A DNA stretch of 42,388 nt, taken from Streptomyces zinciresistens K42 (GTDB lineage: Bacteria > Actinomycetota > Actinomycetes > Streptomycetales > Streptomycetaceae). Under the pieces are notes generated by a model. That model did not search any database, had not been told where the DNA came from, and was given only the letters and a program-made list of their open reading frames with translations. Each line of letters begins with the position of its first letter. Position 1 is the stretch's first letter. Shown here piece by piece: positions 34,401 to 40,634 of the stretch. The stretch lies in the NCBI RefSeq assembly GCF_000225525.1, contig NZ_AGBF01000046.1:1-42388 (forward strand), in the 5' to 3' direction. The position numbers and the translations under genes were made by a program.

Positions 34401-34466
34401 CTGCTGCTCACCGGGCGCTACGGGGCGGCGGTGGACAGACTGAGCGCGGCCTACCGGGCGGCCTGA
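31437..34466 (+). CDS. Secreted GH3 beta-glucosidase with CBM11-like and Calx-beta modules
   Basis: This is a 1009-residue exported glycoside hydrolase. It has a Sec signal peptide (about 1-28), a CBM11-like carbohydrate-binding domain (about 38-207, with GVRLWWEGQDNGKKITFELKD), a Calx-beta module (about 212-318), a GH3 N-terminal barrel (about 330-650), a GH3 C-terminal domain (about 690-930), and an Ala-rich helical tail (935-1009). The nucleophile is D622 in GFQGFVISDWNGID. The likely acid/base is the Glu in VVVVGETPYAEG. AGSNADDIGNQSGGWTITWQG resembles barley ExoI and Cel3A exo-beta-glucanases, so beta-glucan oligosaccharides are probable substrates. GAGGGA precedes the ATG. It is monocistronic and probably repressed through the palindrome at its promoter. 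Confidence 0.92.
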   Translation: MRRTALLVSAALCATLLPLTAAAGPAAGADDPAPVSVDRFEGEVPFANPPAEGIFTWGGDNDDPPTLRLAARDDAPEGEKVLAGTYDISGYGGFTHDFAFAEPARDWSDRKGVRLWWEGQDNGKKITFELKDGGANGEASELWTTSFTDDFTGWKQIELPFTSFTYRTDYQPVGGIDQVLGLTETWGYSVTLPVGVQGRFAMDGVELYGRADPALSASVVTDAAVYPVDEGRTATARVTVATTGSVPLEEPVTVAYETSGGSAEPGRDYTPVAGTVTFPAGTASGTSRLVRVPTLKDRAAEPAETIPLKLTVTGAKAPAETPQVVLDAHGLPYLDKTLPVRKRVADLVSRMSLEEKAGQMTQAERGALSNAGDIAAYDLGSVLSGGGSTPTPNTPAAWASMVDGFQLRAQATRFQIPLIYGVDAVHGHNNLVGATILPHNVGIGASRDPQIAYQAGAVTAAETRATGIPWDFAPCLCVSRDDRWGRAYESFGEDPALVESMETVIQGLQGAPDGRDLKNNNRVLATAKHFVGDGGTDYGSSTTGTYTIDQGVTRTTRQQLDAVHLSPYRAAVKRGVGTVMPSYSSLDLIGDGKGPVKMHARGDMINGELKGRMGFQGFVISDWNGIDQIPGDYASDVRTSVNAGVDMVMAPYAYKDFRSALVAESRAGRVSEQRIDDAVSRILTQKFRLGLFEKPYADTSGASKIGSPEHRAVARKAVAASQVLLKNTGGLLPLKKSQKLYVAGSNADDIGNQSGGWTITWQGSSGDITPGTTVLEAMRKNSSRITWSKDASAPLGGYDAGVVVVGETPYAEGVGDVGNGNDLRLTEADQATVDKVCGAMKCAVLIVSGRPQLIDDPQLAGIDSLVASWLPGTEGDGVADVLFGKRPFTGQLPVTWPKSEAQLPINVGDASYDPRFPFGWGLTTLGRAPAGGGTALKALALAARAAERAGAQSAGRAIVTRARLIVQDRAVGAGITEAVSKPFAEADRLLLTGRYGAAVDRLSAAYRAA

Positions 34467-34498
34467 GCCGCCGCCCGGCAGGCGGCGGCACCTCCCGG

Positions 34499-34540
34499 GG
34501 CGCCGGGACCGGCGGGCACCCCGCCACCGGTCCCGGCGCC
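34499..34540 (+). terminator. Terminator after the GH3 gene
   Basis: GGCGCCGGGACCGG (34499-34512) pairs perfectly with CCGGTCCCGGCGCC (34527-34540) around a 14-base loop that can itself pair. No T run follows. Confidence 0.72.
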
Positions 34541-34571
34541 TTCGCCCCACGGATCGGGTAGCGTCGAGAGC

Positions 34572-35930
34572 ATGAGCACTCGGCGCGTCCGGGGTCTCAT
34601 GCGCTCGCTGATCGTGCCGGTCGCCGCGACCGCGGCGGTGCTCCTGGCCGGTACGCCCGGCGCCCATGCGGCCGCGGACCTCTCCCAGGTCGCCGAGGCG
34701 CTGCGCGCGGATCCCGTGTACGTGGACCCCGCCGCCTCGGACCAGCTGTCGTCCTCGGACGCCAAGGCGCTGTCCGACAAGATCAGGGACGCCGGCAAGC
34801 CGGTCTTCGTGGCCGTGCTGCCGGCCGACCAGCCCGAACGGGACGTCTTCCGCAACCTGCGCACCGAGACCGGGATCACCGGGCTGTACGCGATCCGCAG
34901 CGGCGCGGACTTCGGCGCGCGCGCCGACGCCGCCGTACTGTCCGGGCGGGGCGTGCGCAATCTCGTCACGGCCGTGCGCGGCGTGGACGATCCCAGGGCC
35001 CAGCTGAACGACTTCGTCGACGCGGCGCTGCGCGGCACCTCCGGGGCGGCGCCCGCCTCCTGGCGCGACGGCGGCGCGGGCGACGGCGTGGACACGGGCT
35101 CCCTGGTGGCGGTCGGCGCGGTGGCGGCCGCGGGCGCCGCGGGCGCGTACGCGGTCCTGCGGCGCAGGAGGCTGCGCCGGGAGGAGGAGCGGCGGGAGGC
35201 GCTGCGCAGGCTGCGCGTGGTGGTCGACGAGGACATCACGGCCTACGGCGAGGAACTGGAACGGCTGGACTTCCGCCCGGGTGAGCCGGGCGCCGACGAC
35301 GCGGCGCGCGCGGACTACGAAAAGGCCCTGGACGCCTATGAGTCGGCGAAGGAGCGGATGGACCGGGCCACCGCGCCCGAGGACGTCAGGGCGGTCACCG
35401 AGGCCCTGGCGGACGGCCGCTTCTCCCTCGCCCGGCTGGCCGCCCGCCGGGAGGACCGGCCGCTGCCGCAGCGCCGGCCGCCGTGCTTCTTCGACCCGCG
35501 GCACGGCACCGCGGTGGCCGACACGGCGTGGACGCCGCCCGGCGGCACCGTGCGGGAGGTCCCGGTGTGCGCGGCCGACCGCACCCGGCTGGCCGCGGGC
35601 CGCGACCCGGTGGTCCGCGAGGTCGACACCGCGGACGGCCGCCGGCCGTACTGGGACGCGGGCCCCGCCTACGGGCCCTGGGCGGGCGGCTACTTCGGCG
35701 GCGGGCTCCTGCCCGGCCTGCTCGCCGGCACCCTGCTGGGCAGCCTGATGGCCGCACCCTCCTACGCGGCCGACTACGGCTCGGGCTACGGCGACTTCGG
35801 CACCGGCTACGAGGGCGGCGACGTCTCCGGCGCCGACTTCGACCCGGGCTCCTTCGGCGGCGGCTTCGACGGGGGAGGCGGGTTCGGCGACGGCGGTGGC
35901 GGCGGGGACTTCGGCGGCGGGGGCTTCTGA
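34572..35930 (+). CDS. Exported membrane-anchored protein with glycine-rich tail
   Basis: This is a 452-residue protein that I do not recognise by function. A signal peptide (about 1-33, ending GAHA) is followed by an extracytoplasmic domain (about 35-165) distantly like TPM domains. A membrane segment (about 177-196, GSLVAVGAVAAAGAAGAYAVL) is followed by a highly basic stop-transfer (RRRRLRREEERREALRRL). A cytoplasmic helical domain (about 200-310) comes next, then a two-cysteine segment (PPCFFDPRHGTAV to VPVCAADRTRL), a hydrophobic GGGLLPGLLAGTLLGSLMAA stretch and a long Gly/Phe/Asp tail. The ribosome binding site is weak. It is alone between two terminators. A role at the cell envelope is inferred from topology only. 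Confidence 0.75.
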   Translation: MSTRRVRGLMRSLIVPVAATAAVLLAGTPGAHAAADLSQVAEALRADPVYVDPAASDQLSSSDAKALSDKIRDAGKPVFVAVLPADQPERDVFRNLRTETGITGLYAIRSGADFGARADAAVLSGRGVRNLVTAVRGVDDPRAQLNDFVDAALRGTSGAAPASWRDGGAGDGVDTGSLVAVGAVAAAGAAGAYAVLRRRRLRREEERREALRRLRVVVDEDITAYGEELERLDFRPGEPGADDAARADYEKALDAYESAKERMDRATAPEDVRAVTEALADGRFSLARLAARREDRPLPQRRPPCFFDPRHGTAVADTAWTPPGGTVREVPVCAADRTRLAAGRDPVVREVDTADGRRPYWDAGPAYGPWAGGYFGGGLLPGLLAGTLLGSLMAAPSYAADYGSGYGDFGTGYEGGDVSGADFDPGSFGGGFDGGGGFGDGGGGGDFGGGGF

Positions 35931-35961
35931 GGCGGAGGTCATCTGGGACGGAAGTCCGCCG

Positions 35962-36011
35962 GGTGGAGCCTCGTCGAGGTGGAGGCTCTCTTCGAAGTGG
36001 AGGCTCTTCGA
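35962..36011 (+). repeat. Three imperfect 16-18-bp tandem repeats
   Basis: GGTGGAGCCTCGTCGA (35962-35977), GGTGGAGGCTCTCTTCGA (35978-35995) and AGTGGAGGCTCTTCGA (35996-36011) follow one another directly. They lie between two convergent genes, and no function is evident. Confidence 0.7.
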
Positions 36012-36054
36012 GGGGCCGCCGCCCCTCAGTCCAGGCGGCGCGTCTCTCCCGGAC

Positions 36055-36090
36055 CCGCGCACGACACGTGCCCCGCGCACGACACGGGCC
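36055..36090 (+). repeat. 18-bp direct repeat, two copies
   Basis: CCGCGCACGACACGTGCC (36055-36072) is followed at once by CCGCGCACGACACGGGCC (36073-36090), with 17 of 18 positions identical. The second copy runs into the terminator stem before the trypsin gene. Confidence 0.75.
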
Positions 36091-36119
36091 CGGCACGCGA
36101 GGTGCCGGTGCCGGGCCCG
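36085..36119. terminator. Terminator between convergent genes
   Basis: CGGGCCCGGCAC (36085-36096) pairs perfectly with GTGCCGGGCCCG (36108-36119) around an 11-base loop. It should serve the trypsin gene on the reverse strand and the membrane protein gene on the forward strand. Confidence 0.7.
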
Positions 36120-36131
36120 GTGCCGCCGGGG

Positions 36132-36914
36132 TCAGAGCGTCGCCGCTCCCGCGGCGATGGCGGAGGCGAAGGTCGACACCTCGCTGTAGACGCCGGGCGC
36201 GTTCGGGCGCGCGCAGCCCTGGCCCCAGCTGACGATGCCGACCTGGATCCAGGCGTTGTTCGCGTCGCGCCGGAACATCGGACCGCCGGAGTCGCCCTGG
36301 CAGGTGTCGACGCCGCCCGAGGGCAGGCCGGCGCACATCTCGTCGCTCGCGACGAGGCCGCTGTAGCCGCTGTAGGCGCGGCACTGGGCGTCGCTGATGA
36401 ACGGCACGTTCGCCTTGAGCATGTAGCGCTGCTGGGGACCGCCCTCGGTGGCCGCGCCCCAGCCGGCGACGGTGAAGGTACCGGAGTTGTACTGCGTCGT
36501 CGTGGCGATCTTCAGCGTCGGCAGGTTGACGGGCGCCGCGAGCTTGATCAGCGCCCAGTCCTTGCCGGTGCCGTTGTAGCCGGGCGCCCGGTACACGTAC
36601 GTGGAACGCACCTGGACCCGGCCGCTGGTGGACTGGAGGTCCACGACACCGGCGGTGGCCGTGATGCCGGTGTTGGGGCCGGTCGAGCCGACGCAGTGCG
36701 CGGCGGTGAGCACGATCTGCTGGGTGTAGAGCGCGCCCCCGCAGCCCATGGAGAGCCGGACCATGAACGGGAACTCGCCCTGCGAGGCGCGCGATCCGCC
36801 GATGACGCGCCCGTCCGCGGCGTGGGCCGTCGACAGGGGCTGGAGGCTGACGATCGCGAGGGCGGCGGCGCCGAGGGCCGCGCATCTCTTGAGCGCGGTG
36901 AGGAGCTTCTTCAA
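36132..36914 (-). CDS. Secreted trypsin-like serine protease (chymotrypsin family)
   Basis: This 260-residue preproenzyme is close to Streptomyces griseus trypsin as I remember it. A signal peptide (MKKLLTALKRCAALGAAALA and on to STAHA) and a very short propeptide (ADGR) precede mature VIGGSRASQGEFPFMVRLSMGC-like sequence. The catalytic triad is His in VLTAAHC, Asp in GKDWALIKL and Ser in CQGDSGGP. The Asp six residues before that Ser (GVDTCQGDSGG) gives Arg/Lys specificity. Six cysteines fit three disulfides. The start is TTG 36914: GGAAGG lies seven bases before it and the signal peptide begins there, whereas the upstream ATG at 37010 would add 32 residues and no better site. Tandem repeats lie on both flanks. 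Confidence 0.92.
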   Translation of the reverse strand: MKKLLTALKRCAALGAAALAIVSLQPLSTAHAADGRVIGGSRASQGEFPFMVRLSMGCGGALYTQQIVLTAAHCVGSTGPNTGITATAGVVDLQSTSGRVQVRSTYVYRAPGYNGTGKDWALIKLAAPVNLPTLKIATTTQYNSGTFTVAGWGAATEGGPQQRYMLKANVPFISDAQCRAYSGYSGLVASDEMCAGLPSGGVDTCQGDSGGPMFRRDANNAWIQVGIVSWGQGCARPNAPGVYSEVSTFASAIAAGAATL

Positions 36915-37102
36915 CGTGATGCCTTCCGTGGGGGGTTGGACATGCGAACGTGTGAAGCACGGTAATGTCAGGCTCATGCCAATAAGGGAAGTGCGAGCTG
37001 CGGATGACATGTGCCGGTCAAGCTGTTGCTGGATTATGGGAACCCCGTGACCGTCACCACAAGGGGCGGAATCCGGCCATGGTCGAAGACCTCCGCGCCC
37101 CC

Positions 37103-37147
37103 GCGCACCCCGCGCACCCTGCGCACCCCGCGCACCCTGCGCCCTCC
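37103..37147 (+). repeat. 9-bp tandem repeats (GCGCACCCC/T)
   Basis: Four copies of a 9-bp unit alternating GCGCACCCC and GCGCACCCT occupy 37103-37138, with a degenerate fifth to 37147. They lie in the spacer upstream of the trypsin gene. The forward frame through them reads repeated Ala-His-Pro, but I do not regard it as a gene. Confidence 0.75.
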
Positions 37148-37201
37148 GGGCCGGAAGCCGGGCCCGCGTCCTCAGGACCCACGGGCGCCGCGCGGACCGC
37201 G

Positions 37202-37252
37202 GTCAGGGGCGCGATGCGGTCAGGGGCGCGATGCCGTCAGGGGTGCGGTGCG
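37202..37252 (+). repeat. 17-bp tandem repeats, three copies
   Basis: GTCAGGGGCGCGATGCG (37202-37218) is repeated as GTCAGGGGCGCGATGCC (37219-37235) and GTCAGGGGTGCGGTGCG (37236-37252). The 462-base spacer from 36915 to 37376 holds no convincing gene and is made largely of such short tandem repeats. Confidence 0.8.
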
Positions 37253-37261
37253 ATCCGGGCG

Positions 37262-37297
37262 CTCCGCCGCACGCAAAAGCTCCGCCGCACGCACGAG
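37262..37297 (+). repeat. 18-bp direct repeat, two copies
   Basis: CTCCGCCGCACGCAAAAG (37262-37279) is followed at once by CTCCGCCGCACGCACGAG (37280-37297). It is the third kind of tandem repeat in the same spacer and abuts a terminator. Confidence 0.78.
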
Positions 37298-37332
37298 CAC
37301 CCGCCCTCCCGGCGGGAGCCGGAGGGCGGGTG
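37298..37332 (-). terminator. Terminator of the yceI-type gene
   Basis: CACCCGCCCTCC (37298-37309) pairs perfectly with GGAGGGCGGGTG (37321-37332) around an 11-base loop. It lies 45 bases beyond the stop of the reverse-strand YceI-family gene. No T run is seen. Confidence 0.7.
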
Positions 37333-37376
37333 TGCTCGGGATGCGGGCGGGTCGGCTCGGCGGGGAGCCGGCCGGC

Positions 37377-37979
37377 TCACGCGTTCTTGATGGCGGAGAT
37401 GTCGAAGTTCAGCTTGATCTTGTCGGAGACCAGCACGCCGCCCGTCTCCAGCGCGGCGTTCCAGGTCAGGCCCCACTCGGAGCGCAGCAGCTCCGCCTTG
37501 CCCTCGAAACCCACGCGCTCGTTGCCGAACGGGTCCTTCGCGGCGCCGTTGAACTCCAGGTCGATGGTGATCGGCCGGGTGGTGCCGAGGATGGACAGGT
37601 CGCCGGTGATGCGGTAGTCCTCGCCGCCCAGGGCCTCGGCCTTGGTGGAGCGGAAGGTCATGGTCGGGAACTCGTCCGTCTTGAAGAAGTCGGCGCTCTT
37701 CAGGTGGCCGTCCCGGTCCGCCGAACCGGTGTCGATGCTGTCCATCGTGATGTCCAGGGAGGCCGTGGACGCGGACGGCTCGCCGCCGTCCAGCCGCAGC
37801 GAGCCGCTGAAGTCCAGGAACTTGCCCTTGACGTTGGTGACCATGGCGTGCCGCGCCACGAAGCCCAGCGTGGAGTGCGCGGGGTCGATCGTGTAGTCGC
37901 CGGTCAGCGCGGCCGTCTCCGGGGCTGCGGTGGCGTCGGCGGCGGTCTCGGCGGCGTCCTTGCGGTTGAAGATGCCCAT
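37377..37979 (-). CDS. YceI-family lipocalin-like protein
   Basis: This 200-residue protein of the YceI family has a lipocalin-like beta-barrel that binds polyisoprenoid or other long amphiphiles. Characteristic stretches are YTIDPAHSTLGFVARHAMVT, the acidic/hydrophobic DGHLKSADFFKTDEFPTMTF, and YRITGDLSILGTTRPITIDLEF. There is no signal peptide; an Ala/Thr/Glu-rich N-terminal 25 residues precede the barrel, so it is probably cytoplasmic, unlike periplasmic E. coli YceI. GAGGAG lies eight bases before ATG 37979. It is divergent from the PL8 lyase gene, with a 146-base spacer crowded with GTTGA/TCAAC repeats, so a MarR-type repressor encoded elsewhere probably controls it. Confidence 0.9.
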   Translation of the reverse strand: MGIFNRKDAAETAADATAAPETAALTGDYTIDPAHSTLGFVARHAMVTNVKGKFLDFSGSLRLDGGEPSASTASLDITMDSIDTGSADRDGHLKSADFFKTDEFPTMTFRSTKAEALGGEDYRITGDLSILGTTRPITIDLEFNGAAKDPFGNERVGFEGKAELLRSEWGLTWNAALETGGVLVSDKIKLNFDISAIKNA

Positions 37980-38000
37980 GGTGTGCTCCTCGCGAAGTGA

Positions 38001-38023
38001 TGTTGAACGTTGAACTACTCAAC
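38001..38023. promoter_or_regulatory. GTTGAAC direct and inverted repeats upstream of the yceI-type gene
   Basis: GTTGAAC occurs twice in direct tandem (38002-38015). The second copy also forms a perfect inverted repeat, GTTGA, five bases, TCAAC (38009-38023). The cluster is 22 bases upstream of the YceI-family start, so a bound regulator would block that gene. The form resembles MarR-type operators. Confidence 0.6.
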
Positions 38024-38047
38024 GCGCATCACCGTAGACCTATTCCC

Positions 38048-38060
38048 TTCAATGTTCAAC
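38048..38060. promoter_or_regulatory. Second inverted operator-like copy (TTCAATGTTCAAC)
   Basis: The reverse complement of this site, GTTGAACATTGAA, matches GTTGAACGTTGAA at 38002-38014 in 12 of 13 positions. The two sites face each other 46 bases apart in the divergent spacer, which would allow cooperative binding or looping. Confidence 0.55.
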
Positions 38061-38125
38061 GTCTTCCGGGTGCGGTCCCGAGCGTGTCCCCGGAGTGACG
38101 CGCTGTCACGTGATAGGTCGTGGAC

Positions 38126-40480
38126 ATGCCTCCCACGCGCCGTGCCTTCCTGTACGCCGCCGCCCTCGCCCCGGCCGCCGCGACCGCGCCCCCGGCCCCT
38201 GCCGCCACCGCCGAAGCCGCGCCCCCGGCCGCGGTCCCGGAACGCGCCGCCCCCGCCGACCCGTACGACGCCCTGCGCCTGCGCTGGCTCGACATCGCCC
38301 TGGGCACCGGCTACGACCCGGCCGCGGAGCCGTACGCCTCCCGCCTCGCCGAGACCGGGGCCCTCGCCCGCGGCTTCCGCGCCACCATGGCGCCCACCCC
38401 CGCCTCGCTGTGGCCCGGCCACCCCTACGACCCGCCCGCGGGCATCACCCGGAGCTACCTCCGGCTGTGGACGATGGCTCAGGCCCACGTCCAGGAGGGC
38501 ACCGGCTGCACGGGCGACCCGGGCCTGCTCGCCGACGTCCTGCGCGGCCTCGACCACCTCTCCGCCACCGCCTACCACCCCGGCGCCACTCCCTACGGCA
38601 ACTGGTGGGAATGGCGGATCGGCAGCCCGCGCCCGCTGATGGACATCACGGCCGCCCTCCACGACCGCCTCGGCGCCGCCCGCGTCGAGGCGGCCTGCGC
38701 GGCGGTCGACCACTTCGTCCCCGACGCCCTGCTCACCGGCTACTCCGGTATCTCCACCGGTGCCAACCGCGTCGACCTGTGCCGCAGCGTCGCCCTGCGG
38801 GGCATCCTCGGCCGGGCCCCGGCGAGGACCGCGCTCGCCCGGGACGCCCTCTCCCCGGTCTTCCCCCACGTCACCGAGGGCGACGGCCTGTACGCCGACG
38901 GGTCGTTCGTGCAGCACACCCGGGTCGCCTACTCCGGCACCTACGGCCAGGTCCTCCTCGACGGCCTCGGCCGCCTCTTCGCACTGCTCGCCGGGTCCGC
39001 CTGGGAGGTGACGGACCCGAACCGGCAGATCGTCCTCGACGCCGTCGAGCGCGCGTACGCGCCGCTCCTGCACGACGGGTTGGTCATGGACGGCGTCAAC
39101 GGCCGCGCCATCAGCCGGGGTTACCTCAAGGACGACGACCGGCGGGTCATGCGCGGCGACCACTACCACGGGCAGGGGATCATCGCCGCCGTCGCCCTGC
39201 TCGCGCGGGCCGCGAGCCCGGCGGAACGCGCACGCTGGTCCGGGCTCGTCAAAGGATGGATCGAACGGGACACCGTCACACCGATCCTGACGGCACGTCA
39301 GTTCGGCACGGGCGACCTCGCCCGGCTGCACGCCCTGGCCGCCTCGCCGGTCCCCGCCGCGCCCGCGCCCACCGGGCACCACCTGTTCGCGGCGATGGAC
39401 CGGGCCGTGCACCGCCGCCCGCGCTTCACCGCGCACCTCGCCATGGCGAGCGACCGCATCGCGTACTACGAGTGCGGCAACGGCGAGAACCCCCGCGGCT
39501 GGCACACCGGCGCAGGAATGCTCTCCTGGTGGCCCGCCGGGCGCTCGGACCAGTACACGGACTGGTACTGGCCCACCGTCGACTGGTACCGCCTCCCCGG
39601 CACCACCGTCTCCACCCGCCGCCTTCCCGACCGCGCCGGCGGCGAGTGGGGCGCGCCCCGGCCGGCCGTCCGCTGGGTCGGCGGCGCGACGGACGGCGAG
39701 TTCGCGGTCCTCGGACAGCACCTCAGGGGCCTGGGTTCGACGCTGCGCGCCCGCAAGGCGTGGTTCTGCCTCGACGACACCGTGGTCTGCCTCGGCGCCG
39801 GGATCACCTGCGCGGACGGCGTACCCGTCGAGACCGTCGTCGACAACCGCAACCTGGGGGAGGGCGGCGGCCAGGTGTGCGTACGCCGTCCCGGCTGGGC
39901 CCATCTGGAGGGGCACGGCGGCTGGGTGGTGCCCGGAGGCGGCCTGCGCGCCCTGCGCGAGGACCGCACCGGCGCCTGGGCCGACATCAACACCGCGAGC
40001 ACCGCCGAGCGCCGCACCCGCCGCTGGCAGACCCTCTGGCTGGACCACGGCACCGACCCCGTCGACGCGGCCTACGTCTACCTGCTGATGCCCGGCGCCC
40101 GCCGCCGCGAGGTGGCCGCCCGCGCCGCCGACCGCCGCTGGCTGGCCGTCCTCGCCAACGACGACGCCCGCCAGGCCGTCCACGTCCTCTCCCTCGGCGT
40201 GACGGCCGCCGCCTTCTGGACGGCCGGCACCGCGGGGCCGCTCACCGCCTCCGCCGGGGCCGCCGTGCTGCTCCGGCGGCGGGCCGGGGCCGCTACCCTC
40301 TGGGTGAGCGAGCCGCCGCGCACCGGCGAGCCGCTGGAGATCGGCTGGGACCGTCCCGTGCGGCGGGTCCTGCGGGCCGACGACGCGGTCGAGATCCTCG
40401 CGACGCGCCCCCGTCTGAGGGTCCGCGTCACTCCGGGGACGGTATGCGTGAGCCATCGCTGCGAGGTCGTTCCCGGCTGA
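38126..40480 (+). CDS. Secreted polysaccharide lyase family 8 (hyaluronate/xanthan lyase type)
   Basis: This 784-residue exported lyase cleaves acidic polysaccharides by beta-elimination. The N-terminus PTRRAFLYAAALAPAAA is a twin-arginine (Tat) signal. The alpha/alpha-toroid catalytic domain contains N159 in GNWWEWRIGSPRPL and the H264/Y273 pair in DGSFVQHTRVAYSGTYG, the PL8 catalytic Asn, His and Tyr. The following beta-sandwich domains include YYECGNGENPRGWHTGAGM, DWYRLPGTTV and NRNLGEGGGQ. The substrate could be hyaluronate, chondroitin or xanthan. ATG 38126 was preferred to GTG 38120 because AGG (38115-38117) is then eight bases away. It is divergent from the yceI-type gene and followed by a promoter-like spacer. 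Confidence 0.92.
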   Translation: MPPTRRAFLYAAALAPAAATAPPAPAATAEAAPPAAVPERAAPADPYDALRLRWLDIALGTGYDPAAEPYASRLAETGALARGFRATMAPTPASLWPGHPYDPPAGITRSYLRLWTMAQAHVQEGTGCTGDPGLLADVLRGLDHLSATAYHPGATPYGNWWEWRIGSPRPLMDITAALHDRLGAARVEAACAAVDHFVPDALLTGYSGISTGANRVDLCRSVALRGILGRAPARTALARDALSPVFPHVTEGDGLYADGSFVQHTRVAYSGTYGQVLLDGLGRLFALLAGSAWEVTDPNRQIVLDAVERAYAPLLHDGLVMDGVNGRAISRGYLKDDDRRVMRGDHYHGQGIIAAVALLARAASPAERARWSGLVKGWIERDTVTPILTARQFGTGDLARLHALAASPVPAAPAPTGHHLFAAMDRAVHRRPRFTAHLAMASDRIAYYECGNGENPRGWHTGAGMLSWWPAGRSDQYTDWYWPTVDWYRLPGTTVSTRRLPDRAGGEWGAPRPAVRWVGGATDGEFAVLGQHLRGLGSTLRARKAWFCLDDTVVCLGAGITCADGVPVETVVDNRNLGEGGGQVCVRRPGWAHLEGHGGWVVPGGGLRALREDRTGAWADINTASTAERRTRRWQTLWLDHGTDPVDAAYVYLLMPGARRREVAARAADRRWLAVLANDDARQAVHVLSLGVTAAAFWTAGTAGPLTASAGAAVLLRRRAGAATLWVSEPPRTGEPLEIGWDRPVRRVLRADDAVEILATRPRLRVRVTPGTVCVSHRCEVVPG

Positions 40481-40622
40481 CAATTTTATGGGGACCTTAC
40501 AACGCGCAGGCCCTCTGAGCAGTCGGAAGGGCTGCACGCGGGGATGGTTCTGTTCAGTGGCACCAGGAAAACGCTCCGGAGACTGTACGGAGTCAACGGC
40601 TCGCTTTCCCCGGTGCCCTTCG

Positions 40623-40628
40623 TATGGT
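40623..40628 (+). promoter_or_regulatory. Candidate -10 of accB, suggesting a leaderless transcript
   Basis: TATGGT lies six bases before the accB ATG at 40635, and no ribosome binding site is present, so transcription may begin at the start codon. No good -35 box is visible. The 154-base spacer from 40481 holds no gene, and the AT-rich patch at 40482-40500 may carry another promoter. Confidence 0.4.
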
Positions 40629-40634
40629 CACTAC

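Noticed and set aside
31401..36080. A 1559-residue reverse-strand open frame antisense to the GH3 and membrane protein genes
   Set aside because: It is Gly/Val/Arg/Asp-rich antisense sequence, spans a terminator and two well-supported forward genes, and shows no domain. It is a by-product of high G+C.
37103..37297. A CRISPR-like array
   Set aside because: The units are 9-18 bp with no spacers and no cas genes. They are simple tandem repeats.
37079..37390. A small gene encoding repeated Ala-His-Pro
   Set aside because: No ribosome binding site, unusual composition caused by the DNA repeats, and overlap with a terminator and the convergent yceI-type gene.
40488..40634. An N-terminal extension of accB from ATG 40488
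   Set aside because: The added 49 residues (Ser/Arg/Gly/Cys-rich) do not resemble any carboxyltransferase N-terminus. The normal start is ATG 40635.
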